A stretch of DNA of 60,000 nucleotides, from assembly GCF_032854445.1 (NCBI RefSeq), contig NC_088303.1, positions 26,111,501-26,171,500 of the forward strand, given 5' to 3'. This stretch comes from Liolophura sinensis. Its lineage: Eukaryota > Mollusca > Polyplacophora > Chitonida > Chitonidae. The number at the start of each line of letters is the position of its first letter. Position 1 is the first letter of the stretch. Below, piece after piece: positions 1 through 12,600 of the stretch. The position numbers were made by a program, and so were the translations under genes. The notes beneath the pieces are model-generated. The model saw nothing but the letters and a program-made list of their open reading frames with translations. It searched no databases and was not told the origin of the DNA.

Positions 1-412
1 ATTTTCATACTTTTATGATTTTAATTCTCAACACCCTGCCTTATGATTTGAATTCTCAAAGCCTGGCCTTATGATTTGAATTCTCAACGCCTGGCCTTAC
101 GATTTGAATTCTCAAAGCATGGCCTCACAATTTGAATTATCAAAGTCTGGCCTCACAATTTGAATTCTCAAAGCCTGGCCTCACAATTTGAATTCTCAAA
201 GCCTGGCCTCACGATTTGAATTCTCAAAGCCTGGCCTCACAATTTGAATTCTCAAAGCCTGGCCTTATGATTTGAATTCTCAAAGCCTGGCCTTATGATT
301 TGAAATCTCAAAGCCTGGCCTCACAATTTGAATTCTCAAAGCCTGGCCTCACAATTTGAATTCTCAAAGCCTGGCCTCACGATTTGAATTCTCAAAGCCT
401 GGCCTCACGATT
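1..412. repeat. 28-bp minisatellite, about 14-15 copies
   Basis: Tandem units of about 28 bp built around GCCTGGCCTCACAATTTGA and ATTCTCAAAG, varying mainly at TTATGA versus CACAAT or CACGAT. It begins at or before the window edge and ends about 100 bp from the per exon at 511, so it lies in the next per intron. Homogeneous copies suggest recent expansion or conversion. Confidence 0.95.
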
Positions 413-510
413 TGAGTTTAAATGCCAACAGAATAAATTACCAGAGTCATTAGACATGCACCAAAAGGGTTGAAAGGATTTCATGGCATTCTGCTACAAA
501 AAAGACTAAC

Positions 511-626
511 CTTCGAATGTTTGTCTTGTAATTGAGATGTTCATATGTCATGGACGGATTAACATCGTAAACATCTTGAGGTGGAGACAACGGGTCTGAT
601 ACAGACGGGCTCTGTGCTCGCCTTTC
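511..626 (-). CDS. per: per exon, conserved TYxxLNYxxNIxR block (residues 493-530)
   Basis: It encodes ERRAQSPSVSDPLSPPQD, then MTYEHLNYKTNIRR. This is the PER-specific block after PAS-B (insect SYNQLNYxxNLxRFF, vertebrate SYQQIxxLDSVIRYL). SP-dipeptides before it are candidate phosphorylation sites by analogy. Acceptor CATCAG|GAAAGG, donor CGAAG|GTTAGT. It ends in phase 2, so the gene continues to the left of the window. Confidence 0.88.
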
Positions 627-3600
627 CTGATGATGAGAAAAACATACCAACACGTGCAACAAAAGAAGATAAACAATACTGATACCCAAAGAAGCCTGAA
701 AATCAACAATATTCCATGAACCAAAAGATTACCAGAATCTTACTATGGGGTAAAATTTGATTTATTACTAAGCCTACACCAGTAAGAAATGGGTAATGCA
801 GGAAAAGATTTATTTGTCCTGTTGGAGGTTAAAAGTCACTTTCAACTTTATTTCAGTCATGTCATGACCATGTCTCCTTGTAGCATGCGGGATCCAGTGC
901 TGATAAGTTTATATCATTGCCTCAGTGGAGCATTATGCCAGAGACACCAGACATGACACTCAACCCAGTCATAATATACTGACATCAGGCCTATCGGTGC
1001 TTGCCCTACGACTTAGGCTGAGTGCCAACTGAGGTAGTCCCATGATTACCAATGTTGAAAGTCTTTGGTATCACTTGATTTGGGATTAATCCCAGGATGT
1101 ACCATTCATGAGGCCAACGCAACCTTGGTGCTCACAGGCAAAAATAGGGCCACTAACTATACGTAAGTATACGAAGATCTCAGAAAATGAGAGCATCTGC
1201 TAAACAAACAAGAGCCATTTTGTCTTCAACACCAGTTCATGCACTTTAATCTAAAAAGCACTGAACATCTTCACAGTCACCATATTAATAGCTAACAGAG
1301 CATTTTAACTCCATAAACATTAGCTCCAAATTTTAGTAAATTCTGGTTTGACAATGAAAATGTCTTGCCAAATATATAATAAAGAGATATTATTTACAGA
1401 CTTGGAATGAAATGTAGGTGGGTTTGGGTAAGCAATTGTAAAAATAACATGCCCATACACTACTCGGGGTAGATAAGATGCAAAAGCATGGGAGCAAAAA
1501 AAAAAAAATTATAATCTGAATGTCCGAAATACCATCCCCCAAAATTTCAAAAAAATAAAAGAAAGAAACCTTAAAAGGTTAAAAGAAATGACACGATATC
1601 ATGCTGTTAGTTGGGCATCATATAGATTGTTTCATGGGCCATTCGTGGTGGTCACCGATTGCACTACTTGTACGATGGAGAAAATGTAGCCGTCAGAAGA
1701 GAATACAGTGCAGTGCTCCAGATAATTTTTTTTTTTTACTGAGGGAGTACAGTACTCCTGACTTTTCAAAAGAGGCACCACTGGTAGGCTGCCCTAGTAC
1801 AAACTTCTTTTGTCAAGGCTTTGCTAACAATTTGTGTGGGCGGAAAAAAATCTGACTACATGGAAAGCACTATTACTTTAAGTCCCAAATGGACATAATT
1901 ATGAAATTTAGATAAAACACAAGTCCTAAACTGGGACTAACATGAAATATCTTACTGGGGAAATGAAATTTTATGACTGGACGCAACAGGCGTAAAAAGA
2001 TGCCCAGCCAGTTTATTGGTGGAGAAGGGATTGGTTGGTGGGTTGGTTTGCCCCAGACCCAGAAATGTAAGAAGCAGTCCTCCTGATCGACACAATAGTT
2101 TTGGAGGAAATCATGTTTACAGACAGACAGGGTGATTCCATTATACTCCACTAACTTTGTTGAGAGGGGTATAAAAACAGGTACAGAATGTCTGTTTCCA
2201 GTTGGGAAATACAAACTGGGAGGTGTGTACGATGATAAGGGTATGATTATTGAGAGATGAGTAGCCGACAACAACAAGAATTCTGTCCAATGTTAGATTC
2301 ATGCAAGGACAGAATACCTACACTAAATTACATGTATGCTGCACAATGTGTTCTCTGTGAGCGTGGTATTGACACGTTTAACTGCTCAGTTTGAGTATGC
2401 TGCACATACTTAACTATGGAATTAAATTGCAGGGAAAACACTCTGTAGTCCAACCCATGTACAGTCCTGTTTGATAATTTAAGGCAATAGGCTCATTACT
2501 TTAATATCCAGCTAGCCACCACTCTGACACCCAGAGTGGAGAAAGCCATAGAGTAAACACAAAAGGAAATAGCCCAATTTCTCAATGCTTCATATCTACG
2601 TTTTACTGCTAAGCCAAACACTGAAGGGCAAATTTTGAACTTATGATTCACTTCTATGAACTAAAGCTTTTATATGTCAAACCATAGTTGGATGGAATAT
2701 TTGCTTGATTTCTTATAGGTATAAGCCAAACTAACTGGATGTACAGCTCAGTGGTCTGCTGTTAACAACTTTCATTTGTTTTATAGCTTGCTGTCAATTC
2801 TTATTTGATGAATAAAATACCAATCCCTGAATAATTTCAACCAATGTCAATTCTACTTTGGAAATAGACATGCAAAGGCAACAATAATTATACCAAGAGA
2901 AAGACTCTGCAATCAAAAATTGTCAAAGTCTTGATCACATTAAAAACTCACATTTTCGATCATAATATATAGCGGAATCAGCGTCTATTTGAAAAATCAG
3001 AACAATTCACAAGTACAGTTATCACAAGTCACAGTGTGTAAAAACAGTGCAGCACCAAATCAAATTTAACCAAAGTGTGATGAATATCATCTCAGAAAAT
3101 GATATGTGAATCAAATTGCACACTTCTGCAAAAGGCAGCGCCTTGATAGAAAAAAGAAAGGCACTCCGAATCTTTCATATCATATCTTATTACAAAATAT
3201 AGGTCTTACCCAATCCTTACCATCATTTTTCTGATATATGATGCAGTGTTCAACAAAAACCAACTGAAGACAGTATTTAGACACCATGGATGTTTCACAA
3301 AGGCTATGCACTTTTTATTGAAGTTTGCAAACATTTCCTGTCAGATATGCACTTTCATGTCAAGTAAACATTTTCTTGATGTAGAATTTTACAAGTTTAC
3401 AAGTTTTATTGATGTAGAATGCCTTTTCACACTCTATGGTGCCTACCATGCAATGTGTTACTGCAACATTTTTGTCCCAAGGAGCTACCTTAGCACAATA
3501 TGTTATGTTCTTACAAGGCTCACACAATATGGGCTTACCTGAAAGTCTTTCGCAGTTTCTGGAATTTTCTCCACAGCAAAGGGAACTGAAAACATAACAA

Positions 3601-6600
3601 GAAGAAGACATAGTGCATGAGATACGCAGTTATTTCTTTAGGTATTTCCGGGGGCACATGTTAATAACTTGTCAAAGGTCTTCCAAAAGCCTTGCCATTT
3701 GACAATGGAACAAAGTCTGTTGCAGTGCGTGTAGATTTGTTTCATGGGAAATATTTACGGCTGGAAAAGCAAATGGGCACAAGTTTTGTCATTCAATATG
3801 TTGCTCATCATATCATCAACAGATCTCAGTGGTTTAACTTATCAATTCCCCCCATTTCCCATACACATCGATCTTAGACTCTGGAATTCACTGGTAAAAT
3901 TCAGTTAAAAACTGAACACTAAGGTTACAAAAAATCAATTCTGTGTTTTTCTGGTACAAATTTTTGGAGAAAAACTGAATTGTATTCGAAAATATACATG
4001 TAGCATTGAGTGGTTTTCATGGCCAAGATGGCAAAAAGATGGCCAACTAATTTTGCCAACAAAGGTTAAGCATATTGACTCAAGCCCTGTTCCTCCCTCA
4101 CCTACGGTGTTCAAAGACCGACCACCATCACAAAAGTCTGTTACTGTCCTGATTTGAGACCAAGTATCCTATGTTAATCATATAACGATTCGTGTCTGAA
4201 AATGAATTTCACTGAGAAATATCTGTCATCAGCTTCCCATGTCCATGTAATTCGAATTTAGTATGTCAGTCCACACACATATTTTGTTTCTTTACAGTTG
4301 GAACTGTCCTCCTATTGTAGAAGAGTTCCTTTTCCCGCATTTGATATCGGGAACCTTTATTAAACACAGAAAACATACTCCACAGGAGGTTTCCAAAAAC
4401 TACCATGGTTTACTTTTACCCCTTTTCATTAGCTCTGTGGGTGAGTCCGGAATATCAGGAGACAGGATTTGTTTGAGTTGTTATCACGTTAGGAGTTCGC
4501 ACAACACCTTCACTGGCATTATAAACAAAATGCTTTATGATATCCCAGTTTTGCCCACACATGATTCATGCATCGCCAGCAACAGATTATTGTTTTGCCT
4601 TTTGCCCAGAAAAATCATGTGATCGATGTGAGTCCTCATGTGAGTCCTGTGATTGTAAGTGGCTTGTATTTACATGTAGATAAAACCAATCTGCATGACT
4701 AAAATTTCATCTGAGGGGACTCGGTTTTAATATTAAGTACGTATTCATGTTTACGAAATATGGGCAGAAGATGAGAATCTTTCAAATTACACCAGAATGA
4801 ACTACATATGTTTAGCTGCAAAGATTTAGCTGCACGTGTGTATAGTAAATGACCTTAAATTTCGCCCCTTGGACTTGGAAAGTGTATCCCATTATTCGCG
4901 GCATAGACTGTGGCTCTTACTGACTAGGCGCAGTGGGAGAGCATCGGCAGTGGTCAGGGGATTATATGGACAGTTCCGGAATGTAATAAACAAGCCCATG
5001 CATCACTGGACAGTCAGTCTATGCTCCGACCACCAACAGTTCATGTTTTCCTCAGTTTTAATCATAATGATTTTAGTACTAGTACATGCATATATACATA
5101 CTTCACAACAGGTGCACCTTGATTGTTTCATGATCGCCAGTTTATGATAAATGGGAAATTAGGAGAACTCCCTGGAGATTAATCATGACCACCCAGTACC
5201 TTTACACGTGTGGAGTGTCATGTCAAATATCCAAACTTTATGTCATTTATCGTACGTGTCGCTCTGATTGTAATTTGACATCTTGTCTGCTGGTAGGCCT
5301 AGCTAGCAAGTATGAATTCCAAGTGTGCTAAATTCTGCTACAGCTTTGTATGCAGAGAGCCCTATAGTTTGAAAACGGATATTTTGACATGACACTCCAC
5401 ATGAGTAAAGGTACTGGGTAGTCACGCTGAATTTCCACGGAGTCTTCCCCCAAATTCCCATTCATCACACAATAACGATAATAATAACCTGTTGCAAAGT
5501 GCATGTAGTAAAATTACTATGATTAAAACTGAGGAAAACATGAACTGTTGGTGGTAGGATTACAGACTAACTGCTCAGTCAAGCGTGAGGTTGTTTGTTA
5601 CATTGTTTGTTACACTGTCGGTATAATCTCCTGACCACCCCTGTCAGTAACAACCACAGCTAACACTTTCATCGTCCCAGGGCGAAACTTTAGGTCATTC
5701 ACCATACACTTATCACACCTGAATAATTAAAGACCAGATTACGCATAAGTTTAATACTTGTCACCCAATAATCAAAAGAAGCCGAATCTGAATGTGTTAA
5801 ACCAAGTACTGCTACTTACTGCTTTTCTCTGGCTTTTCTTTCTTTTTCCCTCTTGCTTTTGGAACCGAAAACAAGTTTTCGCCACTGCTACTCTCTGAGC
5901 CCTAAAACAAAAACAACAAATCATTTCAAATTGTGAAGAATATGGTATTATCTATATCACCCTCTGTAATACACATGTTCAATGTGGAATGTATTTCTTA
6001 TTTCCTGTATGAAAGACATTTTTGCATTTAGATTTTGTGTTAATGTGGAGTTATTCCTATATATGGATCTAAGTACTACATGTAACTAGATTCCTGCTAA
6101 AAGATATTTACAGAAATCACCAAGGTACAACACAGATTTCCTCTATACTTCCGTTCTTAAAGCATGTCTGACCTGCTACAGTACCACAGTAAACTCTAGG
6201 CTCAAGAGACCGGGGCTATCTGGACCCGAGACTCTGTAATTTCAAAAGTTCCACAAATAAATAAGATTTGACAACAACACTTCACTTTGCATTTTTATCC
6301 CTTACCTTCGTAAGAAGTTTCCTGATTTTCTCCTGCAGAATGAACTTATTCGTGGAATTTGTTTCCACTTTAGCCTGTGAAGGACTGCATTCGAAAACAT
6401 TTGGATTATTCGGACCTCTGAAATGAAAACCGAAGCATGAGTTACAACATTAATTTACTCTTCCTCACCCGATGAAAACAATAAAATTATACCTATACAT
6501 TAGTCACAGAAAAAACATAAAATCAAACACTGTAAGAACTTCACAGATCTGGAAAGCAAATCTTCATACCTAAAGTTTATAAGAAGGTCCTGAAGACTAC

Positions 6601-9600
6601 AACTTGAGAATGAGTTGAGAAAGCAACTATTTTCAATGAGTATTTGTTTCAGCATCAGGAATCAGCGTACAATTATCTGAAATTTATACGCAACAGACAG
6701 CTGTTAGAAGAAGTTGTTTCACAGGTTTGGTGTGCAAATTTTGTACAAAAAAATACACATATCACAAAATCTCCTATTCCAATAGTGTCTGAAAAAAACC
6801 CACAAGCATTAGGTAATTAAAGTAAATTTTAAAAAACCCACCTGATAATTGTATGCTGGCCAACGACAAACTCAATTTCTCTTGACCACTTGTTTATCAT
6901 TGCTGACCACTCTGTCTCCACCACAATAAAGTCGCCATTCTTCACACGTAATCGAAATGGTTTGCTTTTGTATGGTTTCTCTTCATTACACACAACTACA
7001 AATACAAAAGATAGCAAAATGACTTACCAGAGATAGAAATCAGAACTAAAACCAGCAAGACAACTGTCCCGTTGATCACTAAAAGTTACCTGACATTTTT
7101 GCAACTCACAGGACAGAATTTCTTTGCCCTGAACTGTTAGCAGATATATGATTAAATGCAATGTACTTATTGTTTTGACATCTACTTGTTTTAATAACTG
7201 ACCAGGATGGTTATTTGTGGTCACCGTAAGTTTCACACGTAGTGCAATACATCGCTTCCAGTCATCCTTGAAATATTGTCGTGTAGCTGACGTCATTGTT
7301 GGTTAAGTTTCAATGTTTGGGTCGGTTATTGATCCATTAGTCAACTGCTTGGTAAGCCCAAATTTAAGTAGGCCGCTCGTTTTGCATGATCGATATTATC
7401 CGTTTAGCTGCCAATGGCTACCATATGTGAACTACACGTCGCAATATGCGTCTTGCGCCTCTTTGCTCAATGAAAAGCAATGGGAACAGCGTAATCTATT
7501 TTCATAAATTAAGGAAAGTCACAAACAGGAAGTCTGGTAAATTTTATGGAAATGTGATTTTCCGACAAAGCGATGTTTTGAAGTAATTTGATGTTTTCTA
7601 ACGATTGAAAGGCGCTGCTATGAATCCACTCGAACACGAGTTTGGGAAACTAATCAAAGTAGCAAAATTTCATGTATGTACAAATTTTTATTGCCAAATA
7701 TTCAACCAGACCCTTTTCTGTGCTGCACATAAATTTTGAAGGACCATTTTTTAGCTGGGCATGTCCAACAACTGGACAAGTAAAGCAATGGTAATTTTGA
7801 ACCCTGGTTACAATCAAAGAGTATGACCATCAATGCCCCCAAACATTGCTGTGGATAATTGTGTAGCAGGTCAAACATGTATACTCAAACATAATCTGAG
7901 GATCAGATGTATAGTTTTAAATGCTTAAAAATATATTCAATCAAATTCTACGATGGGTGTTACCTGATCCTTCCTGGAAAATAAAGTCCAGAGGAAAATG
8001 CTTTTTTTTTTCATTATGGGTATTAGAAAAGACAGGGATTTCAATTTATCTATTTCATTTATTTTAGTGGTGTTTATGCCAAACTATATAAATATTATAT
8101 TAATAAGACCCTGATCATGCACAGATTGCTGGCAGACCTTCCCATGTACAACCACAAAGGAGGCCAGCCAGGAAAGAACAAAACTTACAACATTCCTATA
8201 ACAAGCCCTATAACAACTTTAGAGTATGGTCATTATTAAGGTTAGTTAGGACGTGACCACCAATTATTTTTTTTTTTCTTTTTTTTTTTTTCATATTTGA
8301 CAGCAGCCATGTTTGTCTGAAACATGTCACTGGGCCCTGAGCTCTTCAGTATCTGGAGGTAATATTGCATACCTTTCATAGATCTATTCACAATGCTCAT
8401 CTTGTATACTGCTAATTATAAGTGTAATGTGTGTTAAAGCAAACCAGTCACATACACGATTTCTGGAATTCCTGGAGATATAGCTTTTGCTTCAAAGCTT
8501 ACAGTTTCTTATCAAAAATATGAACAAATATTAACCCTGCTGCTGTAGGGAATATAGGCAATTGCTCAATAAATCACCTGTGTTGCAGATGTGGTAAAGC
8601 TATAACCAGTACTGAGTAAGACAAGATGAACTCGCCTGTGTTGTAGATGTGGTAAAGCTATAACCAGTACTGAGTAAGACAAGATGAACTCATCGGTGTT
8701 GTAGATGTGGTAAAGCTATAACCTGTACTGAGTCAGAAGGTACAGCCTGTACTGAGTAAGACAAGATGAATTCACCTGTGTTGTAGATGTGGTAAAGCTA
8801 TAACCAGTACTAAGTAAGACAAGATGAACTCATCGGTGTTGTAGATGTGGAAAAGCTATAACCAGTACTGAGTAAGACAAGATGAATTCACCTGTGTTGT
8901 AGATGTGGTAAAGCTACATGGTACATGTGGTCTTGTGCTAACCTGCACCGAGGTAAAGCTACATGTATAACTTGTACTAAGACAGACAAGATAATCTCAC
9001 CTGTGTGGTAGATATGGTAGAGTTCTGGCAAGTCATCAGGGTGGTAATGATCAAACACAGAAGATCCAATGAATTCTTGTGGTAGATAACCCAACAGGGT
9101 GATAGCGCTGAGAAAAATAGAGATACACAGAGAATAGACTCAAATCAAAACTGTGTTCAACATGTTAACAAAAAACCAACACATTATAAATATTTATTTA
9201 TTTACCCATTTAGCCGATTGTTGTTCAATGCCATACTCACCTTTTTTTGTAACATACAATGGCAATCAGTTTTGGGGGTGGAGGAAACAAGAGCGAGGTG
9301 TTAACCACCGACATTGAGAAAGTTACTATCTAACTTTCCCAGGTGACATAGAGCTAAACACCCCTGATCTTGGGTAAAATTTTAATATACATACTTGTTT
9401 ATAACCTACATTGGAACAAGTTTTTTCAACACTACATATATTATCTTTTTTAGTGAGCTACACGACAGATAAATTTCAACACATTTTCTTGACAATTGAT
9501 TAGTGTGCAAACTTAAAAGCTAAACTTCAATACTATTCCTTGCTCAACTGTTTAGTGTGCCCAACGTAAAAGCTTAACTCCAACACTATTCCTTGCCTCA

Positions 9601-12600
9601 TTGTATAGTGTGCCAAACAAAAAAGTTGAACTCCAATACCATTCCTTGCCTAATTGTTTAGCGTGCTAAAAATAAAAACTAAACGTCAAAACCATTGCCT
9701 GCCAAATTGTTTAGTGCTCTAAACATAAAAGCTAAACTCCAATACCATTCCTTGCTTATTGTTTAGTGTGCTAAACATAAAAGCTGAACTCGAATACGGC
9801 CTACATTTCCTTGCTCAATTGTGAAGTGTGCCAAACATAAAAGCTGAACTCCAATACCATTGCTTACCTAATTGTTTAGTATGCCAAAAGTAAAAGCTAA
9901 ACTCCAATGCCATTGCTTGCGCAATTGTTTAGTGTACTAAATGTAAAAGCTATCCTCCAATACATTTCCTTGCCCAATTGTTAGTGTGCTAAACGAAAAA
10001 GGTAAACTCCAATATCACTGCTTGCCTAATTCTTTAGTGAGCTAGACCTAAGAAGTTAAAATAGCACTTGCAAATGTCCATTCTGCTGTCTATGACTCTA
10101 TACAACCATACTTCATGCTGACGAGCTCGACAAATGGGTTTTAAACAGTGAACCAACAGGTTATTCTTAGAGTGAGTGAGTACCTGGTGTTTAATGTTGT
10201 ACTTAACAATTTTTCAGTCATATGACGACAAAGGAATTATTAGAGTGCATGTAATATGCCTTCTTGTTGCAGGACGGATTTCCAGCGCTCTTTTATCTAG
10301 TGCTGCGTCACTGAGATGCCTTACCGAAAGCAAGTAAGACGCCCCGCCCGAGCCATTATACCGATACTGGTCAACCTGTCGTTGCACTATTCCCTTCATA
10401 ATGAACGCCAAGCAGAGAAGCTGCAACTTCCTGCAAATTGCAAAGTCTTAGGTGTGACTCGACCCAGGATTGACCATGGATCTAATGCTCCCGAATCGGA
10501 GGTTATTCTTAGAATTTAGTATTTTTTTAACATGGGTGGTTTACCAAGCCTGTATCCTGAAACTTACTTTCGATGCAAAGTAGAGTAGACAAACTGTGTG
10601 TTGTGTTTTGTAGTGAAAGTTCTGTTCTCCGGAGTGCACTGGGGACCTACAACATAAACATATACTTGGTAAAGAGAATCAAAATTAACTTATGAAATAT
10701 CTGAACTCTAAATAATTGAAAAGATTCGGTTTAAGCATGGTATAAACTTTAATCTGAACTGATCTACCATTTTATAGTTTTGTATTCAAGCAAGGCTGAT
10801 ACATGTATTAAGAGTGAAGTCTAACTTGAAATTTTTAAACAACACACTTTTAAACAAATTAACATCCCCAAACATTCTTTATATCAAGCTAAGTTCACAC
10901 GGTGCGATCGTTAAGTCGATACATCAAATGCGAGTCAAATGAAAATGGAACATGCAATAGCTTTTTTATTTATTTATCTGATTAGTGTTTTACGCCGTAC
11001 TCAAGAATATTTCACTTATATGACAGTGGCCAGCGATATGGTGGGAAGAAACCAGGCATAGCCCAGGGTAAACCCCAACCAACCGCAGGTTGTTGCCAGA
11101 CCTTCCCATTTACAGCCAGAGAGGAAGTCAGCATGAGCTGCAATAGTTTTTTTATTTATTTATCTGATTGGTGTTTTACGCCGTACTCAAGAATATTTCA
11201 CTTATACGATGGTGGCCAGCGTTATGGTGGGAGGAAACCAGGCATAGCCCAGGGTAAACCCACAACCAACCGCAGGTTGTTGCCAGACCTTCCCATTTAC
11301 AGCCAGAGAGGAAGTCAGCATGAGCTGCAATAGTTTTTTTATTTATTTATCTGATTGGTGTTTTACGCCGTACTCAAGAATATTTCACTTATACGATGGT
11401 GGCCAGCGTTATGGTGGGAGGAAACCAGGCATAGCCCAGGGTAAACCCACAACCAACCGCAGGTTGCTGGCAGACCTTCCCACTTACAGCCGGATAGGAA
11501 GCCAGCATGAGCTGGACTTGAACATGCAATTACAGTAGCATTTGATAAATCGCACACTCTGAATCCCTCCTCCTATAAACACTGATGGACACAGGAAAAT
11601 TGCAGTTGGTTTGTATACCTACCTCTGTAGCTTGTCTCCAGTACATTGCACCTGAGCACAATACAGGTTCTCTTTCCGTGTGAGATCAGGCCTGGCTGTA
11701 TGGGGGTGGGGGTGGGACCTGGCCCCATGCTCACAGTATCTGGGCTTTCACCTTCTCGTAGACTTTTCACTAACACTTTCACTTCAAACGGGATAAATCT
11801 ATTGCATGCCCCCATGTTGAAACCCTTGTCAAGGCCTTTGTATGTTCTGAAGGAGAGAGGACCATAGGATTAAGAGGGCGCTTTTTTTAATCAACTTTTA
11901 GCTCTATGATGGTTGATTTATTGTACCATACATGTACTGTGTTCAATGCTTCACGGTGTCAGTTTAACCTTTTCAAACTCTGCAGATTAATTCTCTAAAC
12001 CCCATACACGTAGTTCATTGAGAATGTTTAAAAACATCGGTGGGAGTGGTGGTTGAAAAGATTGAACAATTAGAGTATATCATGTGCAAATGGACTAACA
12101 ATACTGAACTTTCCATGAAGCCCTACAGTTATACCAATAGCCAAAATAGTTAAAACAAAATTAACTATAAAAACACTGTTTAAGAATTAACAGCTTTCAT
12201 ATATTTTGTAATTTTTTTGATATGAACAATTCCACCAGTGGACAAATGAGCAGAAGACTACATGAAAGAACTGTTCGAAGTGTTCGAGATGCATGGCTTT
12301 CAGCATTGACCAGAAACAGAGACATATAATGTCCATAAATGAATGGAGAACTTTTCATCATTAGAGAACAGAGCGATTTGTTGTTGTCTCAGAGGAGAAA
12401 GAAAACCAAATTTAAAGCTTTTCTATTGCTCACACTTACTGCAGATAAAGTATCTAAGCATTAGCTTATTAGGACAATGTATAGACTTACATTCTACAAG
12501 CACAAAAAATCCACTATGCTCAAACGATCACAACAGCTAATTAACTCTGTTCTTCCTCTAAATAGAAATCTTATTGGTCGGTTATTTTGCATCATGTAAA

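Noticed and set aside
7313-7507. Plus-strand open frame antisense to the per intron
   Set aside because: Short, no homology recognised, and per phases join the exons on either side without it.
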